Shown here: positions 5,110-11,755 of the stretch, piece after piece
Layout of the letters: each line of letters begins with the position of its first letter
Numbering within the stretch: the stretch's first letter is position 1
Origin: Hyphomicrobium sp.
GTDB lineage: Bacteria; Pseudomonadota; Alphaproteobacteria; Rhizobiales; Hyphomicrobiaceae
Direction: 5' to 3'
NCBI GenBank assembly: GCA_030598645.1
Contig: JAUVPN010000042.1
Location: 1 to 11,755, forward strand
Length of the DNA: 11,755 bases
Notes under the pieces: model-generated
What the model saw: only the letters and a program-made list of their open reading frames with translations
What the model was told of the DNA's origin: nothing
Database searches by the model: none
Translations under genes and position numbers: made by a program

Positions 5110-8050
5110 AGGCGATTATTTCATTAAAGAGGCCGTGGACCTCAACAAGCGTCTCTTTGAGCCGATTTTCTAGCTCGGCGAAGCTTGGCGCGTCCCCCGC
5201 GCGAGCCAAAAGCTCCTTCAATTCATGCGGCGCCGTCTTCGGATCAAACTTATCCTCCAGGCACAGCCGCACAACCTGGGTGAGGTTGTGCAGTAGCTGA
5301 GTCGCCGGCACGAGGACTTCCGCCTGCGCTGAACTCAGCACGCCCGCATCTCTGAGCTTTCGATAGGCCTCAACCGTATTTTGATCGAGAACAGCTGGAT
5401 GTGTGGAGGCACTGATGAGTTGCAGGTACTGTGCGATAAACTCCAGATCAACGAGACCACCGCGCACCTGTTTCAAGTCCCAAATATTTTCCGTTCCTTT
5501 TTCCTTCGCGATGCGCTCGCGCATGTCGCGCACGTCAATTGCGACCTTGGAAGCATCGTGGGGCCGCAAGAGCACCTCGCGGATGGCGGCTTCTAGCCGC
5601 GCTTTTAGTTCAGGTGGCCCTGAAATTACCCGAGCGCGTGTCAACGCCAAATGTTCCCAGGTCCAGGCTTCGCTGGCCTGATAGTCGATGAAACTTGTCA
5701 GCTGCGTGGCCACCGGCCCTTTCTGACCCGAAGGTCGCAGGCGCATATCCACTTCGTAGAGCGTTCCTTCTGCTGTTGCAGCGGACAGCGCACTGATAAG
5801 GCGCTGCGTCAACCGCGTGTAATACTGAGTTGGAGCCAGAGGGCGTTTCCCATCCGACTGAGTGGCGCCCTCCGCAAAATCGTAGACGAGGATCAAATCG
5901 AGATCGGATGCCGCCGTCATTTCATGGCCGCCCAGCTTACCCATGGCGACTACGGCCGCAGCCCCTTCGGGAATGCGCCCATGCGCACGGGCCAACTCGC
6001 GCTGGGTCTCTGTCTTTAGTACGTCGATGAGCCGCTCAGCCAGAAGTGCGTAAGCACCGCCAGCCTGGTTGGCTTTGATTGCACCAGACAGCACCCGGAT
6101 GCCGATCAAAAACTGCTGCTCGCTACCAACCACGCGTGCACGGTCCAGCACATACTGCGTGTCGTGCTCACCGGTGCCGACTTCCGCGCGGATCAAACGA
6201 TCGAGTTCGTCAAATGTCGGCAACATGCCCAAAGTACCAGGGTCGAGCACGGCATCGAGCAGCCGCCGCCGACGCGCGAGAATGCCTGCGAGCCTAGGTG
6301 CAGTCCCCATGATGTTAGCGATAAGGCGCAGCAACGCAGGATTGGCGCGCAACAGGGCGAAGAGTTGCACGCCAGTGGGCAGCTCACTCATAAAGCGGTC
6401 GAACCCTATAAGCGCGCGGTCGGGATCCGTGGTGTCTGCGAGGGCGGAAATGAGTAATGGCTGAACCTCGGTTAGCCGCTCGCGCGCACGCGCACTGCGC
6501 ACTGCGCGATAGTGACCATGGTGCCAACCGCGCACCATTGCTAATACGTCGGACGGCCGCGAAAATCCCATATCTCTAAGCGCGGCAACCGTATCAGGGT
6601 CATCCTGCCCGCCGGCAAACACCATATTTACATCGCCTGGCGTTAGCTCAGGGCTATCCTCAAATAGTGCCGCGTAGTGGGTTTGTACCGTCTCCAATCG
6701 AGAAACAAGTTCGCGCGAGAACGTCTCCACGTCCGCATAACCACAAAAGCGCGCGAAGCTCTCCAAGCGGGCGGGATCTTGCGGCACCTCGTGCGTTTGC
6801 TCGTCCGCAACCATCTGCAAACGATGCTCAATGCGGCGCAGGAAAAGATAGGCTTCCGTTAGCTCCGAACCGACAGCATCCTTAATCCAACCCCGCTCAC
6901 CAAGCCTTTTCAAGGTTTCAATTGTTTGACGTCCGCGCAAGTCGTCCTGCCGGCCTCCGGCAATCAACTGCTGAGTCTGCGCAAAGAACTCGATCTCGCG
7001 AATACCGCCCCGCCCGAGCTTTATGTTGTGGCCGGCAACCGCAATCCCGCCGAAGCCTCGGTGCGCGTGAATCTGGCGCTTCATTGCGTGGACGTCGGCA
7101 ATCGCCGCGTAATCTAGGTACTTGCGCCAGATGAATGGCGCTAAGTCTTGGAGAAGTTGCTGACCGGCATCGATGTCACCAGCGCACGCACGCGCTTTGA
7201 TAAGGGCAGCGCGTTCCCAGTTCTGACCGAAACTCTCGTAATAGATGAGGGCAGCTTCCGTCGACAGCGCCATCTGAGTCGCCCCAGGGTCGGGGCGCAA
7301 TCTCAGATCGGTACGAAAGACGTAACCATCGCCCGTTCGCTCTTCCAGAAGCTGAACCAGGTCGCGCGTTAGCCGTACAAAGAACGGTTGCGGCTGAAGA
7401 CCAGGCGCAAGTTGGATGCGATCCAGATCGTAAAAAATAATAAGGTCGATATCGCTGGAATAGTTGAGCTCATCGGCACCATACTTACCCATCGCCAAGA
7501 CGATGTAACCTGAGGGTGCAACGATCCCGCTAGGACTTGTGCCAAGCCATTGGCCGGCTTGCGCAGCTTGACGAAAGAGATAAGAGACCGCGCCTTCGAC
7601 GGCTGCGTCCCCCGTCGCAGTCAGAATGGATGTAATCTTCTTCACATCCCAGACACCGGCGAGGTCGGCAAGAGCAGTGAGAAGAGCAACCTCGTTCTTA
7701 AAGACGCGCAAGCAACGCATTGCATCCTGACGTGAGGTCGCTCCGCCGAGATCATGCTCAAGCTGGTTTTTGAGCTCGTCGAAATAGACTTCAGGATTTC
7801 GCGTGAGGATGCGCTGCACACGAGAAAAATCACGCTCGATAAGGGTCGAGAGATATGGCGAGCCGCTAAAGACGCCAGCTAGGAGGTCCGAAACAGGGCG
7901 CTTCTTGATAAGCGCCGCAAGTTCAGGTGATGCCTTCGCCTCTTGACGCAAGCCAGCAAGCGCCCCGGCAACGCGTTCGCTATCTATCGCTAACGGGCCG
8001 CTGCAGATGCGCTGGAGAAATGTTTGAGCCTCTAGTTCACTTGCCGTCAT
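5108..8050 (-). CDS. glnE: Bifunctional glutamine synthetase adenylyltransferase / adenylyl-removing enzyme
   Basis: A 980-residue GlnE, slightly longer than the E. coli enzyme (946). It adenylylates glutamine synthetase to switch it off when nitrogen is plentiful and removes AMP when nitrogen is scarce, guided by PII protein and glutamine. Two nucleotidyltransferase domains are visible. The N-terminal (adenylyl-removing) domain carries GKYGADELNYSSDID with Asp200 and Asp202. The C-terminal (adenylylating) domain carries GKLGGHEMTAASDLD with Asp716 and Asp718. GlnE-typical helical motifs follow each: GGIREIEFFAQ near 350 and GGLVDLEFIAQYL near 865. Both active sites look intact and the frame is unbroken. 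The ATG at 8050 lies 37 bases after the stop of the sensor kinase gene, so co-transcription with the two-component genes is likely. Its Shine-Dalgarno is poor (AAGGA about 12 bases upstream). The substrate gene glnA and the PII gene are not in the window. Confidence 0.97.
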   Translation of the reverse strand: MTASELEAQTFLQRICSGPLAIDSERVAGALAGLRQEAKASPELAALIKKRPVSDLLAGVFSGSPYLSTLIERDFSRVQRILTRNPEVYFDELKNQLEHDLGGATSRQDAMRCLRVFKNEVALLTALADLAGVWDVKKITSILTATGDAAVEGAVSYLFRQAAQAGQWLGTSPSGIVAPSGYIVLAMGKYGADELNYSSDIDLIIFYDLDRIQLAPGLQPQPFFVRLTRDLVQLLEERTGDGYVFRTDLRLRPDPGATQMALSTEAALIYYESFGQNWERAALIKARACAGDIDAGQQLLQDLAPFIWRKYLDYAAIADVHAMKRQIHAHRGFGGIAVAGHNIKLGRGGIREIEFFAQTQQLIAGGRQDDLRGRQTIETLKRLGERGWIKDAVGSELTEAYLFLRRIEHRLQMVADEQTHEVPQDPARLESFARFCGYADVETFSRELVSRLETVQTHYAALFEDSPELTPGDVNMVFAGGQDDPDTVAALRDMGFSRPSDVLAMVRGWHHGHYRAVRSARARERLTEVQPLLISALADTTDPDRALIGFDRFMSELPTGVQLFALLRANPALLRLIANIMGTAPRLAGILARRRRLLDAVLDPGTLGMLPTFDELDRLIRAEVGTGEHDTQYVLDRARVVGSEQQFLIGIRVLSGAIKANQAGGAYALLAERLIDVLKTETQRELARAHGRIPEGAAAVVAMGKLGGHEMTAASDLDLILVYDFAEGATQSDGKRPLAPTQYYTRLTQRLISALSAATAEGTLYEVDMRLRPSGQKGPVATQLTSFIDYQASEAWTWEHLALTRARVISGPPELKARLEAAIREVLLRPHDASKVAIDVRDMRERIAKEKGTENIWDLKQVRGGLVDLEFIAQYLQLISASTHPAVLDQNTVEAYRKLRDAGVLSSAQAEVLVPATQLLHNLTQVVRLCLEDKFDPKTAPHELKELLARAGDAPSFAELENRLKETLVEVHGLFNEIIA

Positions 8051-8072
8051 GGTGCCTGCCAGTCCTTGGTCG

Positions 8073-8089
8073 AAAAGCGGCCGGCTTTT
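8073..8089 (-). other. Small palindrome in the kinase-glnE gap
   Basis: AAAAGC (8073-8078) and GCTTTT (8084-8089) flank a five-base GC core. On either strand this gives a six-pair stem ending in TTTT, and it overlaps the sensor kinase stop codon (8088-8090). It could be a weak attenuator in front of glnE, or chance; the stem is short and the T-run is only four bases, part of the stem itself. Confidence 0.2.
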
Positions 8090-9497
8090 ACTCGGCCAAT
8101 CGCCGCGGCAACGTCAAGACTACACGCAGGCCCGGCTCATTGTCTTCCAGGCGAACACTGCCACCATGCAGTCGCGCCACAGCCTGTACCAGGCTCAAGC
8201 CCAAACCCGTTCCAGATTCAGTACGGCTCTTTTCCAAGCGCACGAAGCGCCTTAGAACTCGATCACGGTCGGAAGAAGCGATACCCGGTCCACGGTCAGC
8301 GACACTTATTTCTATTCCCTCGTCAAGAGTGGTCACACTAACGTTGATCTCTGAACTCGTGTTGTGCGCCTCAGCAACATGCGCTGAGTACTTGATAGCA
8401 TTATCGATAAGGTTGGCTACGGCCTGGCCCACAAGTTGGCGATTGGCCGTGACTACAGGACCGTCGGTCGCGTCAATCTCGAGCTTTAGCTGGCGCTCCT
8501 CCGCTACTGGCTCATAGAGTTCCGCTACATCGCGCACTACGCCACCGAGATCGAAACGCTCCGCGCTGTCTTCTAGGGCCCCCGCTTCGAGCCTCGCGAT
8601 CAACAACAACCCATTGAAGGTCTTGATCAGCTCGTCTGCCTCTTCGATGGTGTTCTCCAATCCCCGCCGGCAAGCTTCTTCTCCGGTTGGATCGCGCAGT
8701 GCGGCCTCGGCCGAGTTACGCAGGCGGTTCAGCGGTGTCTTGAGGTCGTGAGCGATGTTATCGGATACCTCCCGCAGACCGTTCATCAACGCTTCGATGC
8801 GATCGAGCATGGCGTTGAGATTAATAGCCAGATCGTCGAGTTCGTCGCCTGAGCCACTCAGCGCAACGCGCTTAGAAAGGTCACCATGCATGATGGACCG
8901 GCTCGCCACATTGATGGCCTCGATCCGTTTCAGCACGATGCGACTTATCACGAACCCCCCAGCAAGACCCGCTAACGACAATAAGCCGAATCCGATAAGA
9001 AAAACGCGCCCCATCTCATCGGCAAAATGCCGTTGCTCCTCGATGTCGCGCCCCACGATCAGACGCGCGCCCCCTTTAAGCGCAACGGGGATTGCAACGC
9101 CAAGTCGTGCATTCTCTCCCGCCTTGCCTCCTTTGGTGTAGCGAAATACGCCGCCAGCCTCGCTCGAAGCAATTTCCGGCGGCAGGCGGCTCAGATTGCC
9201 GGCGATCTTTGCGTCCGCGGAACTGGCCAAGTAGTAAAGCCCCAAACCATCAGGCTGACTACGAGCTTCAACAGCGCGCGCAAGCGCCGGCAACCCGCCA
9301 GCTTGCGCCACTGCTTCAAGCAATTGTGCCTCTGAATGCAGCGTCAACAAAACCTGATTAGTAAGGATGCGGTTCGTCTGCCAAAACAGCAGGCCGACGA
9401 TCAGTCCCGCACAAATGAGGTAGGCCGCTACCGTAACCGCGGCGAGCCGGAACGCGGTCGTCGAGACCGCCCGGCTCACGGGATTAGCCGGCGCCAT
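8088..9497 (-). CDS. Two-component sensor histidine kinase (HAMP type), partner of the adjacent OmpR-family regulator
   Basis: A 469-residue inner-membrane sensor kinase. The first membrane helix is about 18-39, followed by a periplasmic sensor region of about 125 residues (40-165) of no recognised type. A second membrane helix (about 166-186) leads to a HAMP domain (about 187-240). HisKA carries SDNIAHDLKTPLNRLR with phosphoacceptor His250. The ATPase domain has the N box NLIDNAIKY (362-370), G1 DRGPGI (401-406) and G2 GTGLGLSLV (429-437). All catalytic motifs are intact, unlike the kinase at the left of the window. I chose the ATG at 9497: the longer reading from 9590 adds 31 residues of non-hydrophobic sequence that is only the regulator gene read in another frame. 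From 9497 the gene overlaps the end of the regulator gene by 14 bases, which indicates coupled translation. The signal is unknown; association with degP suggests envelope state. Confidence 0.93.
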   Translation of the reverse strand: MAPANPVSRAVSTTAFRLAAVTVAAYLICAGLIVGLLFWQTNRILTNQVLLTLHSEAQLLEAVAQAGGLPALARAVEARSQPDGLGLYYLASSADAKIAGNLSRLPPEIASSEAGGVFRYTKGGKAGENARLGVAIPVALKGGARLIVGRDIEEQRHFADEMGRVFLIGFGLLSLAGLAGGFVISRIVLKRIEAINVASRSIMHGDLSKRVALSGSGDELDDLAINLNAMLDRIEALMNGLREVSDNIAHDLKTPLNRLRNSAEAALRDPTGEEACRRGLENTIEEADELIKTFNGLLLIARLEAGALEDSAERFDLGGVVRDVAELYEPVAEERQLKLEIDATDGPVVTANRQLVGQAVANLIDNAIKYSAHVAEAHNTSSEINVSVTTLDEGIEISVADRGPGIASSDRDRVLRRFVRLEKSRTESGTGLGLSLVQAVARLHGGSVRLEDNEPGLRVVLTLPRRLAE

Positions 9498-10164
9498 CGC
9501 GGATAGTATAGCCCGCCCCGCGCACCGTGTGCAGTAGGGGCTTGTCGAAGTTTTTGTCGATCTTTGCCCTGAGCCGCGAGACGTGCACATCGATCACGTT
9601 GGTCTGCGGGTCGAAGTGATAATCCCACACATGCTCTAAGAGCATAGTGCGCGTCACCACCTGACCAGCATGCTTCATCAAGTACTCTAGAAGACGGTAC
9701 TCACGCGGCTGCAGCTGGATTGTTTCTCCGTCGCGGATCACACGATGCGAAAGGCGATCGAGCACCAGGTCACCGACGATATAGCGAGTCTCCTGCTCCT
9801 CGGGCACCGGACGCCGCGCCAACGCCTCAACGCGCGCCAAAAGTTCAGAGTAAGCGTAGGGTTTTGTCAGGTAATCGTCGCTGCCGGCCCGCAATCCCTT
9901 CACCCGGTCATCTACGTCTCCTAAGGCCGAAAGAATGAGTACCGGCGTGCGCAAACCCTTAGAACGCAATTCCTTGATGACTGACAAACCATCGAGACGC
10001 GGCAGCATACGGTCGACGATCAGCACGTCATAGCTACCCTCTTCTGCGAGGCTCAAGCCCGCCTCGCCGTCCTCGGCAATATCGGCCGAGTGCCCACTTT
10101 CCTTGAGCGCCTTTTGTAGAAATTGCGCCGTCTCGCGGTCGTCCTCAATCACTAGAACGCGCAT
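9484..10164 (-). CDS. OmpR/PhoB-family response regulator
   Basis: A 226-residue DNA-binding regulator. The receiver domain (1-118) has the acidic pocket IEDD (6-9), phosphorylation site Asp51 in IVDRMLP, Ser79 at the switch position and Lys101 in LTKPY. The C-terminal winged helix (about 128-222) has the usual LQPREYRLLEYLM, a DVHVSRLRAKID recognition region and RGAGY near the end. The closest general type is the CusR/CzcR/QseB-like subgroup, judged by eye. I chose the ATG at 10164 because MRVLVIEDD is the standard receiver start and GGTGA (10169-10173) lies four bases before it. Upstream in-frame ATGs at 10191 and 10209 would add non-conserved residues. The sensor kinase gene overlaps its 3' end, making them a cognate pair. 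The promoter is not evident; the gene lies after a hairpin downstream of degP. Target genes are unknown; degP itself is a plausible one. Confidence 0.95.
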   Translation of the reverse strand: MRVLVIEDDRETAQFLQKALKESGHSADIAEDGEAGLSLAEEGSYDVLIVDRMLPRLDGLSVIKELRSKGLRTPVLILSALGDVDDRVKGLRAGSDDYLTKPYAYSELLARVEALARRPVPEEQETRYIVGDLVLDRLSHRVIRDGETIQLQPREYRLLEYLMKHAGQVVTRTMLLEHVWDYHFDPQTNVIDVHVSRLRAKIDKNFDKPLLHTVRGAGYTIRDGAG

Positions 10165-10168
10165 TAGT

Positions 10169-10173
10169 TCACC
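10169..10173 (-). promoter_or_regulatory. Likely ribosome binding site of the response regulator gene
   Basis: GGTGA on the minus strand lies four bases before the ATG at 10164. It is a modest Shine-Dalgarno match that favours this start over the ATGs at 10191 and 10209. Confidence 0.4.
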
Positions 10174-10234
10174 GGCCTGCCAAGTTCGCATGTGATTTGA
10201 AGTTAGCATTCTGCCTGCTCACTTACATAACGTC

Positions 10235-10273
10235 GAGGCGGCCCGTTCTCTTTTTTGGAGAATGGGCCGCCTC
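10235..10273 (-). terminator. Strong stem-loop between degP and the response regulator gene
   Basis: The arms at 10235-10250 (GAGGCGGCCCGTTCTC) and 10258-10273 (GAGAATGGGCCGCCTC) pair over 16 positions with one exception: G-U in plus-strand RNA, A-C in minus-strand RNA. The seven-base loop is TTTTTTG on the plus strand, CAAAAAA in the degP transcript. It starts 26 bases after the degP stop codon. It is probably the degP 3' terminator or mRNA-end hairpin, but there is no T-run after the stem on the minus strand, so it is not a textbook intrinsic terminator. It may only partly stop transcription into the regulator gene. Confidence 0.6.
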
Positions 10274-10299
10274 GCATCAATCTTAGACTCTCTTACTCA

Positions 10300-11755
10300 T
10301 CAACTCTTGGCGATCTGCACGGGGACGAGTCGTTTCTGGTCCCCTGACTTTATGTGGAGCAGAACCGCCCTTCGGCCCAGATCCTTCATCTTGGTAAGGG
10401 CATCAACAATATCCTCAGGTGAAGAGACACTCTTGCCACCGGCCTCGAGGATGACGTCGCCCGCCTTCAAGCCTTTCTCGGCTGCGTCCGAGTTGGGATC
10501 CACCTCGGCAATGACCACAACCTTTTCGCCGGAAGATCGCGCTGGCATCAACGTCAAACCCAGCTGCTTCAGGTCAACCTTGTCCGTCTTCTCCTTGGCA
10601 TCATCGTCTTCGAATTTACCCAAAGCCACCTTCGTGGAGTTCGGAAACTTACCGAGTTTGACCTTGACGGTCTTCGCCTTGTCATTGCGCCAAACCTTGA
10701 CGTCAACAGTCGCGCCGGGGGAAAAATCGGCAATTTTGCGAGCAAGGTCCCGGCTGTCCTCAACCTCCGATCCATTCACCTCCAAAATCGCGTCTTGAAC
10801 CCTAAGGCCAGCGTCAGCTGCGGGGCCATCGGCCATCACCTCACTAATGAGGGCACCCTTGTCCTCCTGCAACCCGAGGCTCGCAGCAGTGTCATCATCG
10901 ACGTTTTGGATCTTCACGCCTAGCCACCCACGGCTTACCGAACCACTGTCTCTGAGCTCATCAATGACATCTTTCACCGTATCGGCTGGGACAGCGAAGG
11001 CTATACCCACGTTGCCGCCCGTCGGGCTGAAGATAGCCGTATTCACTCCCACGACCTCGCCCTCAAGGTTAAAGGTTGGGCCACCAGAGTTGCCACGGTT
11101 CACAGCCGCATCGATCTGCATGAAATCATATGGTCCCGATCCGATATCGCGAGCCAGCGCCGATACAATGCCTGCCGTCACGGTCCCACCCAGTCCAAAC
11201 GGGTTGCCAACGGCCAACACCCAGTCACCAACACGCGGCTTCCTGTCCGCAAACGACACGTGCCGGAATTTCTTTTTGCTGCCCTTAATCTTCAGAAGCG
11301 CAATGTCAGTCCGAGCGTCGGTACCGATCAACTCCGCCTCGAGTTTTTCCTGATCATCAAAACTGACAAGAACCTTTGTTGCGCCATCGATTACGTGATT
11401 ATTGGTCACCACATAACCGTCTTCAGAAACTACGAAGCCTGAGCCTGTGGCACGCTGCGGCCGCTGCGGCGGCTGCTGCGGTGCACTAAACTCCTTGGGT
11501 AGATTCTTAAACAGCTCGTTCAGCGGGTGATCGTCAGGCAGGCTAGGGACGCCGCCGCGCCGGCCCTTCCGGTTGTTGCGGCTAGCAAGCTGTGGTCCGC
11601 CATTCGTGGTTGAGACGGAAACAACAGCCGGTTTCACACGATCAACAATGTCCGCAAAAGACCCCGTAGCAGCCAGCGGAGCGCCAGGCTTCAACTGCGC
11701 AACCGCCGATGACGGCCGCTCGGTCACGCCGAGCGCCAAAAGGCCAGCACCCAAC
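10300..11755 (-). CDS. degP: DegP/HtrA-family periplasmic serine endopeptidase (Do family), 5'-truncated by window edge
   Basis: A periplasmic protease/chaperone that degrades misfolded envelope proteins. The frame runs off the right edge. A TTG at 11754-11752 is in frame but is most likely inside the signal peptide: it is followed by GAGLLALGV and a likely cleavage site after AVA (17-19 from there), so perhaps 20 or so residues are missing. Counting from that TTG, the trypsin-like domain has His120 (TNNHV), Asp150 (TDIALL) and Ser223 (GNSGGP), a complete triad. A Gln/Pro/Arg-rich stretch (93-101) resembles the flexible LA loop of DegP/DegQ. Two PDZ domains follow (about 270-367 and 395-480). 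The frame ends with TGA at 10300-10302. A stem-loop lies just downstream, then the two-component genes. In rhizobia, as I recall, this gene follows the cytochrome c maturation operon cycHJKL; that region is off the window. Confidence 0.95.
   Translation of the reverse strand, partial: LGAGLLALGVTERPSSAVAQLKPGAPLAATGSFADIVDRVKPAVVSVSTTNGGPQLASRNNRKGRRGGVPSLPDDHPLNELFKNLPKEFSAPQQPPQRPQRATGSGFVVSEDGYVVTNNHVIDGATKVLVSFDDQEKLEAELIGTDARTDIALLKIKGSKKKFRHVSFADRKPRVGDWVLAVGNPFGLGGTVTAGIVSALARDIGSGPYDFMQIDAAVNRGNSGGPTFNLEGEVVGVNTAIFSPTGGNVGIAFAVPADTVKDVIDELRDSGSVSRGWLGVKIQNVDDDTAASLGLQEDKGALISEVMADGPAADAGLRVQDAILEVNGSEVEDSRDLARKIADFSPGATVDVKVWRNDKAKTVKVKLGKFPNSTKVALGKFEDDDAKEKTDKVDLKQLGLTLMPARSSGEKVVVIAEVDPNSDAAEKGLKAGDVILEAGGKSVSSPEDIVDALTKMKDLGRRAVLLHIKSGDQKRLVPVQIAKS

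Noticed and set aside
6480..6508. Short GCGCACT direct repeats
   Set aside because: They lie inside glnE and encode a normal Arg/Ala-rich helix (AVRSARARER); too few and too short to be a functional repeat.
7927..8517. 196-residue plus-strand open frame over the glnE start and kinase 3' end
   Set aside because: Antisense to two well-supported genes. Its Ser/Arg/Thr-rich composition is typical of a shadow frame in GC-rich DNA.
9498..9590. Longer N-terminus for the sensor kinase, starting at 9590
   Set aside because: The extra 31 residues lie wholly over the response regulator's conserved C-terminus in another frame and look like no signal or sensor sequence. The ATG at 9497, just before the first membrane helix, is the better start.
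10165..10209. Longer response regulator starting at 10209 or 10191
   Set aside because: Receiver domains normally start at MRVLVIEDD, and a ribosome binding site-like GGTGA is placed for the ATG at 10164.
10262..10798. 178-residue plus-strand open frame (and similar ones at 10847-11353) antisense to degP
   Set aside because: Ser/Leu/Thr-rich shadow frames opposite a fully conserved degP; no start signal or recognisable family.
11752..11754. TTG as the true start of degP
   Set aside because: It falls in the middle of a likely signal peptide with the hydrophobic core only partly included, so the real start is probably beyond the right edge.
1..11755. Mobile elements, CRISPR arrays, tRNA/rRNA genes, phage or defence genes
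   Set aside because: No terminal inverted repeats, transposase or integrase motifs, regularly spaced repeats or RNA-gene signatures were seen; all large open frames are housekeeping or signalling genes.

Overview
This looks like ordinary chromosomal DNA of an alphaproteobacterium, most likely of the Hyphomicrobiales/Rhizobiales. The evidence is the moderately GC-rich coding sequence, the gene order degP - response regulator - histidine kinase - glnE (which I recall as common in that order), a DivJ/PleC/PdhS-like histidine kinase, and an ECF sigma / anti-sigma / periplasmic metal-sensor cassette of a type frequent in alphaproteobacteria. The genus cannot be fixed by eye; Hyphomicrobiaceae is a guess. 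I see no tRNA, rRNA, CRISPR, insertion sequence or prophage.

Left part, plus strand (1-3204): the C-terminal three quarters of aminopeptidase N (pepN), with its 5' end outside the window. A 144-base gap follows, then a short membrane-anchored histidine kinase whose phosphoacceptor helix is well preserved but whose ATP-binding domain is badly eroded. It is probably a pseudokinase or phosphotransfer protein of the DivJ/PleC/PdhS class.

Middle part, minus strand (3201-4960): a three-gene cassette read right to left: an ECF sigma factor, a single-pass membrane protein that is probably its anti-sigma factor, and a membrane-anchored periplasmic sensor of the Spy/CpxP/CnrX type. The last two genes overlap by ATGA, and the last gene meets the plus-strand kinase tail to tail, sharing a CTAG. 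The layout suggests a transmembrane switch: the sensor acts on the anti-sigma factor, which releases sigma. The signal, possibly a metal or envelope stress, is inferred.

Right part, minus strand (5108-11755): degP (5' end outside the window), a strong stem-loop, an OmpR-type response regulator, its HAMP-type sensor kinase (overlapping the regulator gene by 14 bases), and glnE 37 bases further on. The regulator/kinase pair is intact at every catalytic motif. GlnE has both nucleotidyltransferase active sites. The spacing suggests that regulator, kinase and glnE are co-transcribed, joining an envelope protease and two-component system to control of glutamine synthetase.

Nothing here is clearly a new system. 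The items most worth a second look are the ATPase-degenerate kinase (2086-3204), the sigma cassette with an anti-sigma candidate that lacks the classical zinc motif, and the near-perfect 16-bp hairpin between degP and the response regulator gene.
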